Source: Lacisediminihabitans sp040549525 (lineage in GTDB: Bacteria > Actinomycetota > Actinomycetes > Actinomycetales > Microbacteriaceae). From it: a DNA stretch of 64,000 nucleotides. Below are positions 55,808 to 63,345 of the stretch, piece by piece (position 1 is the first letter of the stretch; each line of letters begins with the position of its first letter). The stretch is from the NCBI RefSeq assembly GCF_040549525.1, contig NZ_JBEPTM010000005.1, forward strand, positions 62,001 to 126,000, read 5' to 3'. The notes under the pieces are model-generated. The model was not told where the DNA came from. It was given only the letters and a program-made list of their open reading frames with translations, and did no database searches. A program made the translations under genes and the position numbers.

Positions 55808-56788
55808 TTGGCTCTCACCGCCGACGTTAAAGACGAACTCGCCCGCATCGAGGTCAGCAAGACCACGGTTCGCGCCGCTGAACTGGCGACCATCCTGCGG
55901 TTCTCCGGAGGGCTGCACCTGATCTCGGGTCGCATCGCGGTCGAGTCGGAACTCGACACAGCCCAGCTCGCCCGACGCGTGCGGAAGGACCTCGCCGAGC
56001 TCTACGGCGTGAAGAGTGAGATCTCTGTGATCTCCGCTTCCGGACTGCGCCGCACCAGTCACTATCTCGTGCGCGTGCTCGACGGGGGAGAGACACTGGC
56101 GCGCCAGACCGGACTGCTGGATGCCCGTCGCAGGCCGATCCGCGGTCTTCCCAATAAACTCACCACCGGCAGTCGTGAAGAGCTCGCCGCCGTCTGGCGC
56201 GGCGCGTTCCTCGCGCATGGATCACTCACCGATCCGGGTCGCTCGGCGGCCCTCGAGATCACCTGCCCGGGGAACGAGTCCGCGATGGCTCTCGTCGGCG
56301 CCGCGGGGCGGCTGAAGATCGCGGCGAAGGCGCGCGAGGTGCGCGGGGTGCATCGGGTGGTCATCCGCGACGGAGAGGCCATCAGCGCGATGCTCGTGCA
56401 CATGGGCGCGCATTCGACAGTGCTCAACTGGGAGGAGTTGCGTCAGCGCCGTGAGGTGCGCGCGACAGCCAACCGTCTCGTGAACTTCGACGATGCGAAT
56501 CTGCGCCGATCCGCCCAGGCTGCGGTTGCGGCCTGCGCGCGCGTGGAGCGTGCACTGGAGATCCTCGACGGCAACGTGCCTGAGCACCTGCGGTACGCGG
56601 GCGACCTCCGGTTGAGGTTCCGTGACTCCAGTCTCGACGAGCTCGGACACCACGCGGATCCGCCGATGACGAAGGATGCAGTGGCCGGGCGCATCCGTCG
56701 CCTCCTCGCCATGGCCGACAAGCGTGCCGTCGATCTGGGGATCCCCGGCACCGACGCGAACCTGCCCCCCGACTACGAAGACGCGTGA
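55808..56788 (+). CDS. whiA: Sporulation/cell-division regulator WhiA
   Basis: 326-aa DNA-binding protein. The N-terminal part (about 1-210) is a degenerate LAGLIDADG homing-endonuclease fold (RFSGGLHLISGRIAVE, WRGAFLAHGSLTDPGRS, LEITCPG). The C-terminal helix-turn-helix (about 230-320) has LDELGHHADPPMTKDAVAGRIRRL. The start is TTG 55808 behind AAAGGAAA; MALTADVKDELARIEV is the conserved N-terminus. WhiA controls sporulation in Streptomyces but also occurs in non-sporulating actinobacteria, where it influences division and chromosome segregation. Confidence 0.94.
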   Translation: MALTADVKDELARIEVSKTTVRAAELATILRFSGGLHLISGRIAVESELDTAQLARRVRKDLAELYGVKSEISVISASGLRRTSHYLVRVLDGGETLARQTGLLDARRRPIRGLPNKLTTGSREELAAVWRGAFLAHGSLTDPGRSAALEITCPGNESAMALVGAAGRLKIAAKAREVRGVHRVVIRDGEAISAMLVHMGAHSTVLNWEELRQRREVRATANRLVNFDDANLRRSAQAAVAACARVERALEILDGNVPEHLRYAGDLRLRFRDSSLDELGHHADPPMTKDAVAGRIRRLLAMADKRAVDLGIPGTDANLPPDYEDA

Positions 56789-56837
56789 GCGGCCGGCGCG
56801 GCCATCTCCTGAACAGGTTCTGAACGCGACCTGACCG

Positions 56838-56864
56838 GGAGGCACGCATCCGATGGGTGCCTCC
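56838..56864 (+). terminator. Hairpin after whiA
   Basis: GGAGGCAC (56838-56845) and GTGCCTCC (56857-56864) pair perfectly; the 11-nt loop can pair in part (CATC/GATG). It lies 50 bp after the whiA stop. No U tract follows. Confidence 0.55.
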
Positions 56865-56875
56865 GCCGTGCCGGG

Positions 56876-56881
56876 TAGACT
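56876..56881 (+). promoter_or_regulatory. -10 element of sodA
   Basis: TAGACT, followed by GAAAACA, lies 64 bp before the sodA ATG, giving a leader of about 57 nt with an AAAAGGAG ribosome site. The -35 is not clear. Confidence 0.4.
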
Positions 56882-56945
56882 GAAAACAGACCCGGATCGC
56901 CGCGAATCTCAAGCGCCGACGGGACTAAGAAAAGGAGATCACACT

Positions 56946-57572
56946 ATGGCCGATTACACTCTGCCCGAACTGGGATACGACTACGGAGCACTCGCTCCGA
57001 GCATCAGCGGCGCCATCATGGAGCTGCACCACTCCAAGCATCACCAGGCCTACGTGACCGGGGCCAACGCCGCCGTCGCGGCTCTCGCGGCCGCCCGCGA
57101 CTCCGGTGACCTCGCCAACGTCAACAAGCTCGAGAAGGACCTCGCGTTCAACCTCGGCGGACACGTGAACCACTCCATCTTCTGGACCAACCTCTCTCCG
57201 GACGGCGGCGACAAGCCGGTCGGGGAGCTCGCGTCTGCGATCGACGACAACTTCGGATCGTTCGACAAGTTCACGGCACACTTCACCGCCGCCGCACTCG
57301 GTGTGCAGGGCTCCGGCTGGGCGGCCCTCGTCTGGGACTCGATCGGCGAGAAGCTCCTCATCAGCCAGTTCTTCGACCAGCAGTCGAATTTCGCCGCGGG
57401 CACCGTTCCGGTTCTCATGCTGGATGTCTGGGAGCACGCCTACTACCTCGACTACAAGAACGTGCGGGCGGACTACGTCAAGGCCTTCTGGAACATCGCC
57501 AACTGGGCGAACGTGCAGCAGCGTTTCGATGTTGCTCGCGAAAAGACGAACGGCCTGCTGGTACTGTCATAG
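56946..57572 (+). CDS. sodA: Superoxide dismutase (Mn/Fe family)
   Basis: Cytoplasmic Mn/Fe superoxide dismutase (208 aa), which converts superoxide to peroxide and oxygen. Metal ligands are His28 (LHHSKHH), His77 (VNHSIFW), Asp161 and His165 (DVWEHAYYLDY). Residues near GSGWAALVWD and LLISQFFDQQ are family-typical but do not settle Mn versus Fe. There is no signal peptide. The start ATG 56946 has a strong AAAAGGAGA. Its position between whiA and gap is a lineage feature. Confidence 0.95.
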   Translation: MADYTLPELGYDYGALAPSISGAIMELHHSKHHQAYVTGANAAVAALAAARDSGDLANVNKLEKDLAFNLGGHVNHSIFWTNLSPDGGDKPVGELASAIDDNFGSFDKFTAHFTAAALGVQGSGWAALVWDSIGEKLLISQFFDQQSNFAAGTVPVLMLDVWEHAYYLDYKNVRADYVKAFWNIANWANVQQRFDVAREKTNGLLVLS

Positions 57573-57592
57573 CAAATCTGGCTCGTCCAGCA

Positions 57593-57633
57593 ATCAGCGT
57601 GGTGTGGCCGGTCATCCCGGCCGCACCGCTGAT
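57593..57633 (+). other. Hairpin between sodA and gap
   Basis: ATCAGC (57593-57598) pairs with GCTGAT (57628-57633), and within it GGTG/CACC and GGCCGG/CCGGCC continue the stem with small bulges and a 5-nt loop. A long, stable structure 20 bp after the sodA stop; with no U tract it may be a terminator or an mRNA-stability element. Confidence 0.55.
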
Positions 57634-57699
57634 CCCACCCGTAGTGCACAACACCCCCAACAAAGTCGCGGTCACCGCGCCTCAGCAACAGGAGTTCTC

Positions 57700-58707
57700 T
57701 TGACTGTCAAGATCGGTATCAACGGCTTCGGCCGCATTGGTCGCAACTACCTCCGCGCGGCTCTCGCGCAGGGTGCAGACCTCGAGGTCGTCGCCGTCAA
57801 CGACCTCACCGACCCCAAGTCGCTCGCGCACCTTCTCAAGTACGACTCCGTCGCCGGCCGCCTGTCGGAGGACGTCTCGGTCGATGGCGAGTTCATCGTC
57901 GTCGGAGGCAAGCGGATCAAGGTTCTCGCCGAGCGCGACCCCGCCAACCTGGGCTGGGGCGACCTCGGAGTCGACATCGTCATCGAGTCGACCGGTCGCT
58001 TCACGAACGCGAAGGACGCAGCAAAGCACATCGAGGCCGGTGCGAAGAAGGTCATCATCTCCGCGCCCGCGACCGACGACGACGGCACCTTCGTGATGGG
58101 TGTCAACGAGCACCTCTACGATGCCGCGACCCAGCACATCCTGTCCAACGCGTCGTGCACCACGAACTGCCTTGCGCCCCTGGCCAAGGTCTTCATGGAG
58201 GCCTTCGGCATCGAGCGTGGCCTCATGACCACCGTGCACGCCTACACGGCCGACCAGAACCTGCAGGATGGCCCGCACAGCGACCTTCGTCGTGCCCGTG
58301 CCGCGGCCCTCAACATCATCCCAACCTCGACCGGTGCCGCAAAGGCCCTCGGCCTTGTCGTGCCGGAACTCATCGGCAAGCTCGATGGCTACGCGCTCCG
58401 CGTGCCAGTGCCCACCGGTTCCATCACGGACCTCACTGTCGAAGCCGGACGCAACGTCACCGTCGCCGAGGTCAACGCGGCGTACAAGGCTGCGTCCGAG
58501 AGCGGTGCGCTCAAGGGATTCCTCAGCTACACCGAAGACCCGATCGTCTCCAGCGACATCCAGGGCGACCCTCACTCCTGCATCTTCGACGCCGGACTCA
58601 CCAAGGTGATCGGCAACCAGGTGAAGATCGCCGGCTGGTACGACAACGAGTGGGGCTACTCGAACCGCCTCGTCGACTTCACCGAGTACGTCGCAGAGCG
58701 CCTGTAA
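57700..58707 (+). CDS. gap: Glyceraldehyde-3-phosphate dehydrogenase
   Basis: Phosphorylating GAPDH of glycolysis (335 aa). The start is TTG 57700, behind CAGGAG; it gives the exact family N-terminus TVKIGINGFGRIGRN. The catalytic Cys153 is in SNASCTTNCLAP. The C-terminal WYDNEWGYSNR is intact. The NAD-site Asp is in VNDLTD. It is followed by pgk after 9 bp and forms the gap-pgk-tpiA glycolytic operon. Confidence 0.97.
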   Translation: MTVKIGINGFGRIGRNYLRAALAQGADLEVVAVNDLTDPKSLAHLLKYDSVAGRLSEDVSVDGEFIVVGGKRIKVLAERDPANLGWGDLGVDIVIESTGRFTNAKDAAKHIEAGAKKVIISAPATDDDGTFVMGVNEHLYDAATQHILSNASCTTNCLAPLAKVFMEAFGIERGLMTTVHAYTADQNLQDGPHSDLRRARAAALNIIPTSTGAAKALGLVVPELIGKLDGYALRVPVPTGSITDLTVEAGRNVTVAEVNAAYKAASESGALKGFLSYTEDPIVSSDIQGDPHSCIFDAGLTKVIGNQVKIAGWYDNEWGYSNRLVDFTEYVAERL

Positions 58708-58716
58708 GGCCGACGG

Positions 58717-59937
58717 ATGACGCTCCGCACGATCGATTCACTCGGTTCGCTTGCGGGCAGGACGGTCATCGTCCGTTGTGATCTGAACGTGCCCCTCAAG
58801 GGCACCCAGATCACGGACGATGGCCGTATCCGTGCCTCGCTGCCCACACTGAACCTGCTCATCCACGCCGGTGCTCGAGTGGTCGTGGTGTCCCATCTGG
58901 GGCGTCCCGAGGGGGCACCGGACGCGAAGTACAGTCTCGCTCCGGTGGGCCAGCGGCTCAGTGAACTTCTCGGCAAGCCCGTCACCTTCGCGTCGGATAC
59001 CGTCGGAAGTTCCGCAGCGGAGGCCGTCGCGGGCCTGGTCGACGGCGACGTCGCGCTTCTCGAGAACCTGCGTTTCAACGCGGGGGAGACGGCCAAAAGC
59101 GCAGAAGACCGCCGCGAGTTCGCAAGCAAACTCGCTGCTTTCGGCGACGCCTTCGTGTCCGACGGATTCGGAGTCGTCCACCGCAAGCAGGCGAGTGTCT
59201 ACGAACTCGCCGAACTCCTTCCCAGCGCCGCTGGGACCCTGATCGCCAGCGAACTCGACGTGCTCGATCGCCTCACCGAGAACCCGAGCAAGCCCTATGC
59301 CGTGGTGCTCGGCGGCTCCAAGGTGTCCGACAAGCTCGGTGTCATCGCGCATCTGCTCCCGAGGGTCGACTCCCTCCTCATCGGTGGAGGCATGCTCTTC
59401 GCCTTCCTCGCCGCCCAGGGGCACAAGGTCGGCGCGAGTCTGCTCGAGATCGACCAGTTGGAGGTCGTGCAGGGCTACCTGGCGAGGGCCGAAGAACTCG
59501 GCGTCGAGATAGTGCTCCCGACGGACGTCGTTGTGGCGTCGAAGTTCGGCGCCGACGCGGAACACCAGGTGCGTCCGGCCGACGACATCGAAGGCTCGCC
59601 CTGGGCTGAGTCCGGTCTCGGTCTGGATATCGGCCCGGAGACGGCTGCGCGCTTCGCGGAGGTCATCCGCGGGTCGAAGACCGTGTTCTGGAATGGTCCG
59701 ATGGGAGTCTTCGAGCTCACGCCCTTCGCCGCGGGTACCAAGACCGTCGCGCAGGCGTTGACCGAGGTGGACGGGCTGTCGGTAGTGGGCGGGGGCGACT
59801 CCGCCGCAGCGGTTCGGGCGCTCGGATTCACGGATGACCAGTTCGGTCACATCTCCACCGGCGGAGGCGCGAGCCTGGAATTCCTGGAGGGCAAGAGCCT
59901 TCCGGGCCTCGAAGTATTGGGATGGACAGCAGCATGA
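58717..59937 (+). CDS. pgk: Phosphoglycerate kinase
   Basis: Makes ATP from 1,3-bisphosphoglycerate (406 aa). RCDLNVPL and the SHLGRPEG loop bind 3-phosphoglycerate. GGSKVSDKLGVI and the nucleotide-binding GGGDSAAAVRAL and HISTGGGASLEFLEG are in the C-terminal lobe. Its end overlaps the tpiA start as ATGA (59934-59937). Confidence 0.97.
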   Translation: MTLRTIDSLGSLAGRTVIVRCDLNVPLKGTQITDDGRIRASLPTLNLLIHAGARVVVVSHLGRPEGAPDAKYSLAPVGQRLSELLGKPVTFASDTVGSSAAEAVAGLVDGDVALLENLRFNAGETAKSAEDRREFASKLAAFGDAFVSDGFGVVHRKQASVYELAELLPSAAGTLIASELDVLDRLTENPSKPYAVVLGGSKVSDKLGVIAHLLPRVDSLLIGGGMLFAFLAAQGHKVGASLLEIDQLEVVQGYLARAEELGVEIVLPTDVVVASKFGADAEHQVRPADDIEGSPWAESGLGLDIGPETAARFAEVIRGSKTVFWNGPMGVFELTPFAAGTKTVAQALTEVDGLSVVGGGDSAAAVRALGFTDDQFGHISTGGGASLEFLEGKSLPGLEVLGWTAA

Positions 59938-60719
59938 CCACTCGCACCCCCTTCATCGCCGGCAACTGGAAGATGAACCTCGACCACTTGCAGTCCATCG
60001 CCTTCGTGCAGAAGCTCGCCTGGAGCCTCAAGGACGCCAAGCTCGACTATGGCACCGTCGAGGTCGCTATCTTCCCGCCGTTCACCGACCTGCGCTCGGT
60101 GCAGACCCTCATTTCGGCCGATAAGCTCTCCCTCAAGTTCGGGGGGCAGGATGTGTCGGCTCACGACTCCGGCGCCTACACCGGCGAGATCTCGGGAGCC
60201 TTTCTCAAGGCGCTCGATTGCGAGTACGTGATCATCGGACATTCCGAGCGACGGACGCTCCATCACGAGACAGATGAGGAGCTCGCGGCGAAGGTCGCCG
60301 CGGCGATCACCCACGGGCTTGTTCCCGTGCTGTGTGTCGGCGAGACGGCCGAAGACCTCGAGAAGCACGGGCCGAGCGCCGTGCCCGTCGCCCAGCTGCG
60401 GGCGGCGCTCGCGTCGGTGAAGACCGGGGCGAACATCGTCGTGGCGTACGAGCCGGTCTGGGCGATCGGCTCAGGGCAGGCGGCGACTCCCGCGCAGGCG
60501 GAGCAGGTCGCAGCCCAGTTGCGGGCCACTCTCGCCGAGCTGATCGGCGAGGAGGCGGCATCCGCCACTCGCATTCTCTATGGTGGTTCCGTCAAGGCAT
60601 CGAACATTGCCGGCTTCATGCGGGAGCCCAATGTGGATGGCGCGCTGGTTGGCGGAGCGAGCCTCGACCTCGCAGAGTTCTCGAGTATCGCGCAGTTCCA
60701 GAAGCACGTCGGCACCTGA
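59934..60719 (+). CDS. tpiA: Triosephosphate isomerase
   Basis: Interconverts DHAP and glyceraldehyde-3-phosphate (261 aa). Start ATG 59934 is chosen because it overlaps the pgk stop and gives MTTRTPFIAGNWKMN; an in-frame ATG at 59922 adds only four residues. Active site: Asn11 and Lys13, His103 (IGHSERR) and Glu173 (AYEPVWAIG). GGSVKASN is the phosphate loop. Confidence 0.97.
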   Translation: MTTRTPFIAGNWKMNLDHLQSIAFVQKLAWSLKDAKLDYGTVEVAIFPPFTDLRSVQTLISADKLSLKFGGQDVSAHDSGAYTGEISGAFLKALDCEYVIIGHSERRTLHHETDEELAAKVAAAITHGLVPVLCVGETAEDLEKHGPSAVPVAQLRAALASVKTGANIVVAYEPVWAIGSGQAATPAQAEQVAAQLRATLAELIGEEAASATRILYGGSVKASNIAGFMREPNVDGALVGGASLDLAEFSSIAQFQKHVGT

Positions 60720-60742
60720 GCCGCCCTCGGTTCGGCGGTTTC
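60720..60742 (+). terminator. Weak terminator after tpiA
   Basis: CCGCC (60721-60725) and GGCGG (60734-60738) form a 5-bp stem directly after the stop codon, followed by TTTCGTC. Confidence 0.5.
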
Positions 60743-60764
60743 GTCGCCGAGCGTCTCAGCAAGT

Positions 60765-60770
60765 TATACT
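60765..60770 (+). promoter_or_regulatory. -10 element of secG-rbpA
   Basis: TATACT, a near-consensus -10, gives a leader of about 40 nt before the secG GTG, which has AAAGG at useful distance. Confidence 0.5.
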
Positions 60771-60817
60771 GAACCGCGCCCGATAGACCTCATCGGCGCG
60801 CCCCAGAAAGGCTGTTC

Positions 60818-61069
60818 GTGGAAATTCTTCAGGTCATCCTGCAGGTGGTGCTCGGCATCACGAGCCTCCTGCTGACCCTCCTCATCCTGCTGCACCGCGG
60901 TCGCGGCGGCGGGTTGTCCGACATGTTCGGCGGCGGAGTGACCAGCAACCTCGGAGCATCCGGAGTCGCGGAACGAAACCTCAACCGCATCACGCTGATT
61001 CTCGCGCTGATCTGGGTCGCATCGATCATCGTGCTCGGTCTGATCACCAAGTTCGACGTAACCGGCTAG
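60818..61069 (+). CDS. secG: Protein-export membrane protein SecG
   Basis: 83-aa subunit of the SecYEG translocon. Two transmembrane helices (about 3-24 and 57-77) flank the conserved cytoplasmic loop LLHRGRGGGLSDMFGGG. The start GTG 60818 gives the standard N-terminus. Its place after tpiA is typical of actinobacteria. Confidence 0.93.
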   Translation: MEILQVILQVVLGITSLLLTLLILLHRGRGGGLSDMFGGGVTSNLGASGVAERNLNRITLILALIWVASIIVLGLITKFDVTG

Positions 61070-61080
61070 GAGACGTACCC

Positions 61081-61446
61081 ATGGCTTCAGGTGGCAGCGC
61101 TATTCGTGGTTCCCGCGTGGGAGCCGGTCCGATGGGCGAGCAGGACCGCGGATTCCACGCCGAACGACTCCAGGTCTTCTACTGGTGTGCGAACGGTCAC
61201 GAGCTGAGCCCGCACTTTCTCGCGACGATCGAGCCCGAAGAGATTCCCACCACCCTGGACTGCCCGAACTGCGGCCTTCCCGCGGGGCGCGACAAGGAGA
61301 ATCCTCCGTCGGTGGTCAAGGTCGAGCCCTACAAGACCCATCTCGCCTACGTGAAAGAGCGTCGCACGGAAGAGGAAGCGGCAACGCTCCTCGACGAAGC
61401 GCTTGAACAGCTCCGCGCGCGTCGCGGTCGTCTCACCCCCCAGTAG
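61081..61446 (+). CDS. rbpA: RNA polymerase-binding protein RbpA
   Basis: 121-aa actinobacteria-specific transcription factor that binds the primary sigma factor and RNA polymerase and stabilises the open complex. An N-terminal basic tail is followed by the zinc-ribbon-like core: YWCANGHEL (Cys36, His40) and LDCPNCGLPAG (Cys61, Cys64). The C-terminal sigma-interaction helices (about 85-115) contain KERRTEEEAATLLDEAL. The start ATG 61081 follows AGGAG. It is the last plus-strand gene before the repeat array. Confidence 0.95.
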   Translation: MASGGSAIRGSRVGAGPMGEQDRGFHAERLQVFYWCANGHELSPHFLATIEPEEIPTTLDCPNCGLPAGRDKENPPSVVKVEPYKTHLAYVKERRTEEEAATLLDEALEQLRARRGRLTPQ

Positions 61447-61644
61447 CGCGCGCACGGAGTCCGACGGAACGAGCGGGTCGCTGAGTTTCGGCCCGCAACC
61501 CACCGGTCGATGACCGGCTGTTGCGAGGGACTCGCCTTCGTGCGCCGTTCGTCACATATCGTCGCGAGCGGGCCTCTGTGTGACCGATTTCGCCGGCTGA
61601 CCCCAGCACGGATGACGACGGCGTGGTGATGCTGTTCGTCGGCG
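61447..61644. other. Left flank of the repeat array with one or two decayed copies
   Basis: No gene is seen. GTCACATATCGTCGCGAGCG at about 61551 matches the middle of the repeat core with several changes, followed by a decayed GACAGTTTGCGACGGATG counterpart near 61582. An even more diverged trace (CTGTTGCGAGGGACTCGCC near 61518) lies further left. The typical spacer GGCGTGGTGATGCTGTTCG precedes the first good copy. The array therefore decays toward rbpA. Confidence 0.55.
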
Positions 61645-62482
61645 CAGAGCGGCCGACCCGTCACTACCTGTCGCGAGGGGCACCCAAAGGGACACTTTGC
61701 GACCGATGGCCTGCACACTGATGACGACCTTGTGGTGATGCTGTTCGGCGCCCCAGACCGGCCGACCCGTCAACAACTGTCGCGAGGGGCACCCAGCAGG
61801 ACAGTTTGCGAAGGATGACGCCCGTGAGAGAGCGCCGGCCGCCCAGAGCGGCCGAGCCGTCAACAACTGTCGCGAGGGGCACCCAGAGCGACAATTTGCG
61901 ACGGATGGCGACGGCGTGGTGATGCTGTTCGTCGGCGCAGAGCGGCCGAGCCGTCACCAACTGTCGCGAGGGGCACCCAGCAGCACAGTTTGCGACGGAT
62001 GACGCCCGTCGGGAGAGCGCCGGCGACCCAGAGCGGCCGACCCGTCACTATCTGTCGCGAGGGGCACCCAGCAGGACAGCTTGCGACGGATGGCAGCCCG
62101 TCAGGAGAGCGCCGGCGGCGCAGAGCGGCCGAGCCGTCAACAACTGGCGCGAGGGGCACCCAGAGGGACAGTTTGCGACGGATGGCAGCGGCGTGGTGAT
62201 GCTGTTCGGTGGCGCAGAGCGGCCTACCTGTCAACAACTGTCGCGAGGGGGCACCCAGCACGACACTTTGCGACGGATGACCTGCTCACGGATGACGACC
62301 ACGCGGTCACCCTGCTCCGCGACGCAGAGCGGCCGAGCCGTCACAATCTGCCGCGAGGGGCACCCAGAGGGACAGTTTGCGACGGATGGCAGCGGCGTGG
62401 TGATGCTGTTCGGTGGCGCAGAGCGGCCGACCCGTCACTATCTGTCGCGAGGGGCACCCAGAGGGACAGTTTGCGACGGATG
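61645..62482. repeat. Array of nine 64-65-bp intergenic repeats
   Basis: Core copies begin at 61645, 61754, 61844, 61938, 62029, 62121, 62215, 62325 and 62419. Each runs from CAGAGCGGCC (or a close variant) through CTGTCGCGAGGGGCACCCAG to GACAGTTTGCGACGGATG. All are 64 bp except the seventh (65, one extra G). Spacers of 26-45 bp fall into families: GGCGTGGTGATGCTGTTCGG type (after copies 3, 6 and 8; those after 6 and 8 are identical 30-mers), GGAGAGCGCCGGCG type (after 2, 4, 5) and two 45-bp spacers with GATGACGACC (after 1 and 7). Copy-to-copy distances (109, 90, 94, 91, 92, 94, 110, 94) are mostly not multiples of three, so no reading frame runs through. It fills the gap between converging rbpA and pgl. 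Confidence 0.9.
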
Positions 62483-62574
62483 ACGCCCCGATTGGCACGA
62501 TGGACGCCGCCGCCCCGACTCCCCGCGAACACCCGCGCGCGGCGGGCGCTACGCCCCCGGCGCCAGGGCTGCCG
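62483..62574. other. Right flank of the array, 3' of pgl
   Basis: 92 bp without a gene. GGGCG-CTA-CGCCC (62544-62556) can form a short hairpin beyond the pgl stop on the minus strand; it may be a weak terminator. Very GC-rich. Confidence 0.35.
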
Positions 62575-63345
62575 TCAGTACTCTGCCGCGATGAGGTCTT
62601 CCGGCACTTCGGCGGCAGCCTCTCGGTCGACGAAGAAGACCGTGCGCAAGCGTCCCTCGACACCGGCGACCGGCACCTCCCAGGTGCTCGCTCCGGCGAG
62701 GGCGAGCCCGAGGGCTGAGGCCTTGTCCGGACCGGACAGCGCGAGCCAGATGCGGTCCGCGCCGTTGATCACGGGCAGGGTGAGGCTGAGACGCTCGGGC
62801 GGCGGCTTGGGGGAGTTGCGTACGGCGATGACGGAGCCTTCGGTGACACGGATGCCCGGGGCATCCGGGAACAGCGACGCGATGTGCCCGTCCGGTCCGA
62901 CGCCGAGAAACAGGATGTCGAATCGCGGCGTCTCTCTGCCGTCTTCCGCGACAGCCGCGAGTTCCGCGGCATAGGACGTCGCCGCATCCTCGAGGCTGAG
63001 ACCCGAATCTGATGCGGGGCACCAGTGGATGTTCTCCGGACGGAGCGCGACGTTGTCGAGAAGAGCCGCGCGCGCCTGCGTGTCGTTGCGTTCGGCATCG
63101 CCCAGGGGAAGCCAGCGCTCGTCACTCCACCAGAGCACCACCCGCGACCAGTCGATGCTGTCCCGTGCGGGAGATTCACTGATCGCCTCGAGAACCGCAA
63201 TGCCGACGGTGCCGCCCGTGAGCGCGATGTTCACGCGCGGCTGCTGGTCGAGCAGATCGACCACCTTGGTGATGAAGCGAGCCGCGACGGATCCAGCGAG
63301 AGCCTTCTTGTCCGCGTGAACAAGCACGCGTCGGGCATTGCTCAT
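62575..63345 (-). CDS. pgl: 6-phosphogluconolactonase (DevB type)
   Basis: Hydrolyses 6-phosphogluconolactone in the oxidative pentose phosphate pathway (256 aa). NIALTGGTVG is the phosphate-binding loop, WWSDERWLP carries catalytic acids, and FLGVGPDGHIASLFP is the family signature. The start ATG 63345 overlaps the opcA stop (63342-63345); a longer frame upstream lies inside opcA. Pairing with opcA matches the actinobacterial zwf-opcA-pgl order. Confidence 0.95.
   Translation of the reverse strand: MSNARRVLVHADKKALAGSVAARFITKVVDLLDQQPRVNIALTGGTVGIAVLEAISESPARDSIDWSRVVLWWSDERWLPLGDAERNDTQARAALLDNVALRPENIHWCPASDSGLSLEDAATSYAAELAAVAEDGRETPRFDILFLGVGPDGHIASLFPDAPGIRVTEGSVIAVRNSPKPPPERLSLTLPVINGADRIWLALSGPDKASALGLALAGASTWEVPVAGVEGRLRTVFFVDREAAAEVPEDLIAAEY

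Noticed and set aside
61860..62261. Apparent genes within the repeat array on either strand, with protein repeats such as SLWVPLAT and GSAALRR
   Set aside because: Copy distances are mostly not multiples of three, so the protein repeat jumps between frames; there are no ribosome sites and codon use is unlike the neighbours. The repeats are better read as noncoding DNA.
61645..62482. CRISPR array
   Set aside because: The repeated unit is 64 bp and imperfect, the spacers are related to each other and even identical, and no cas gene is present.
61645..62482. Integron or gene-cassette array
   Set aside because: No cassettes or integrase lie between or beside the repeats, and the core has no clear R and L box pair with inverted symmetry.
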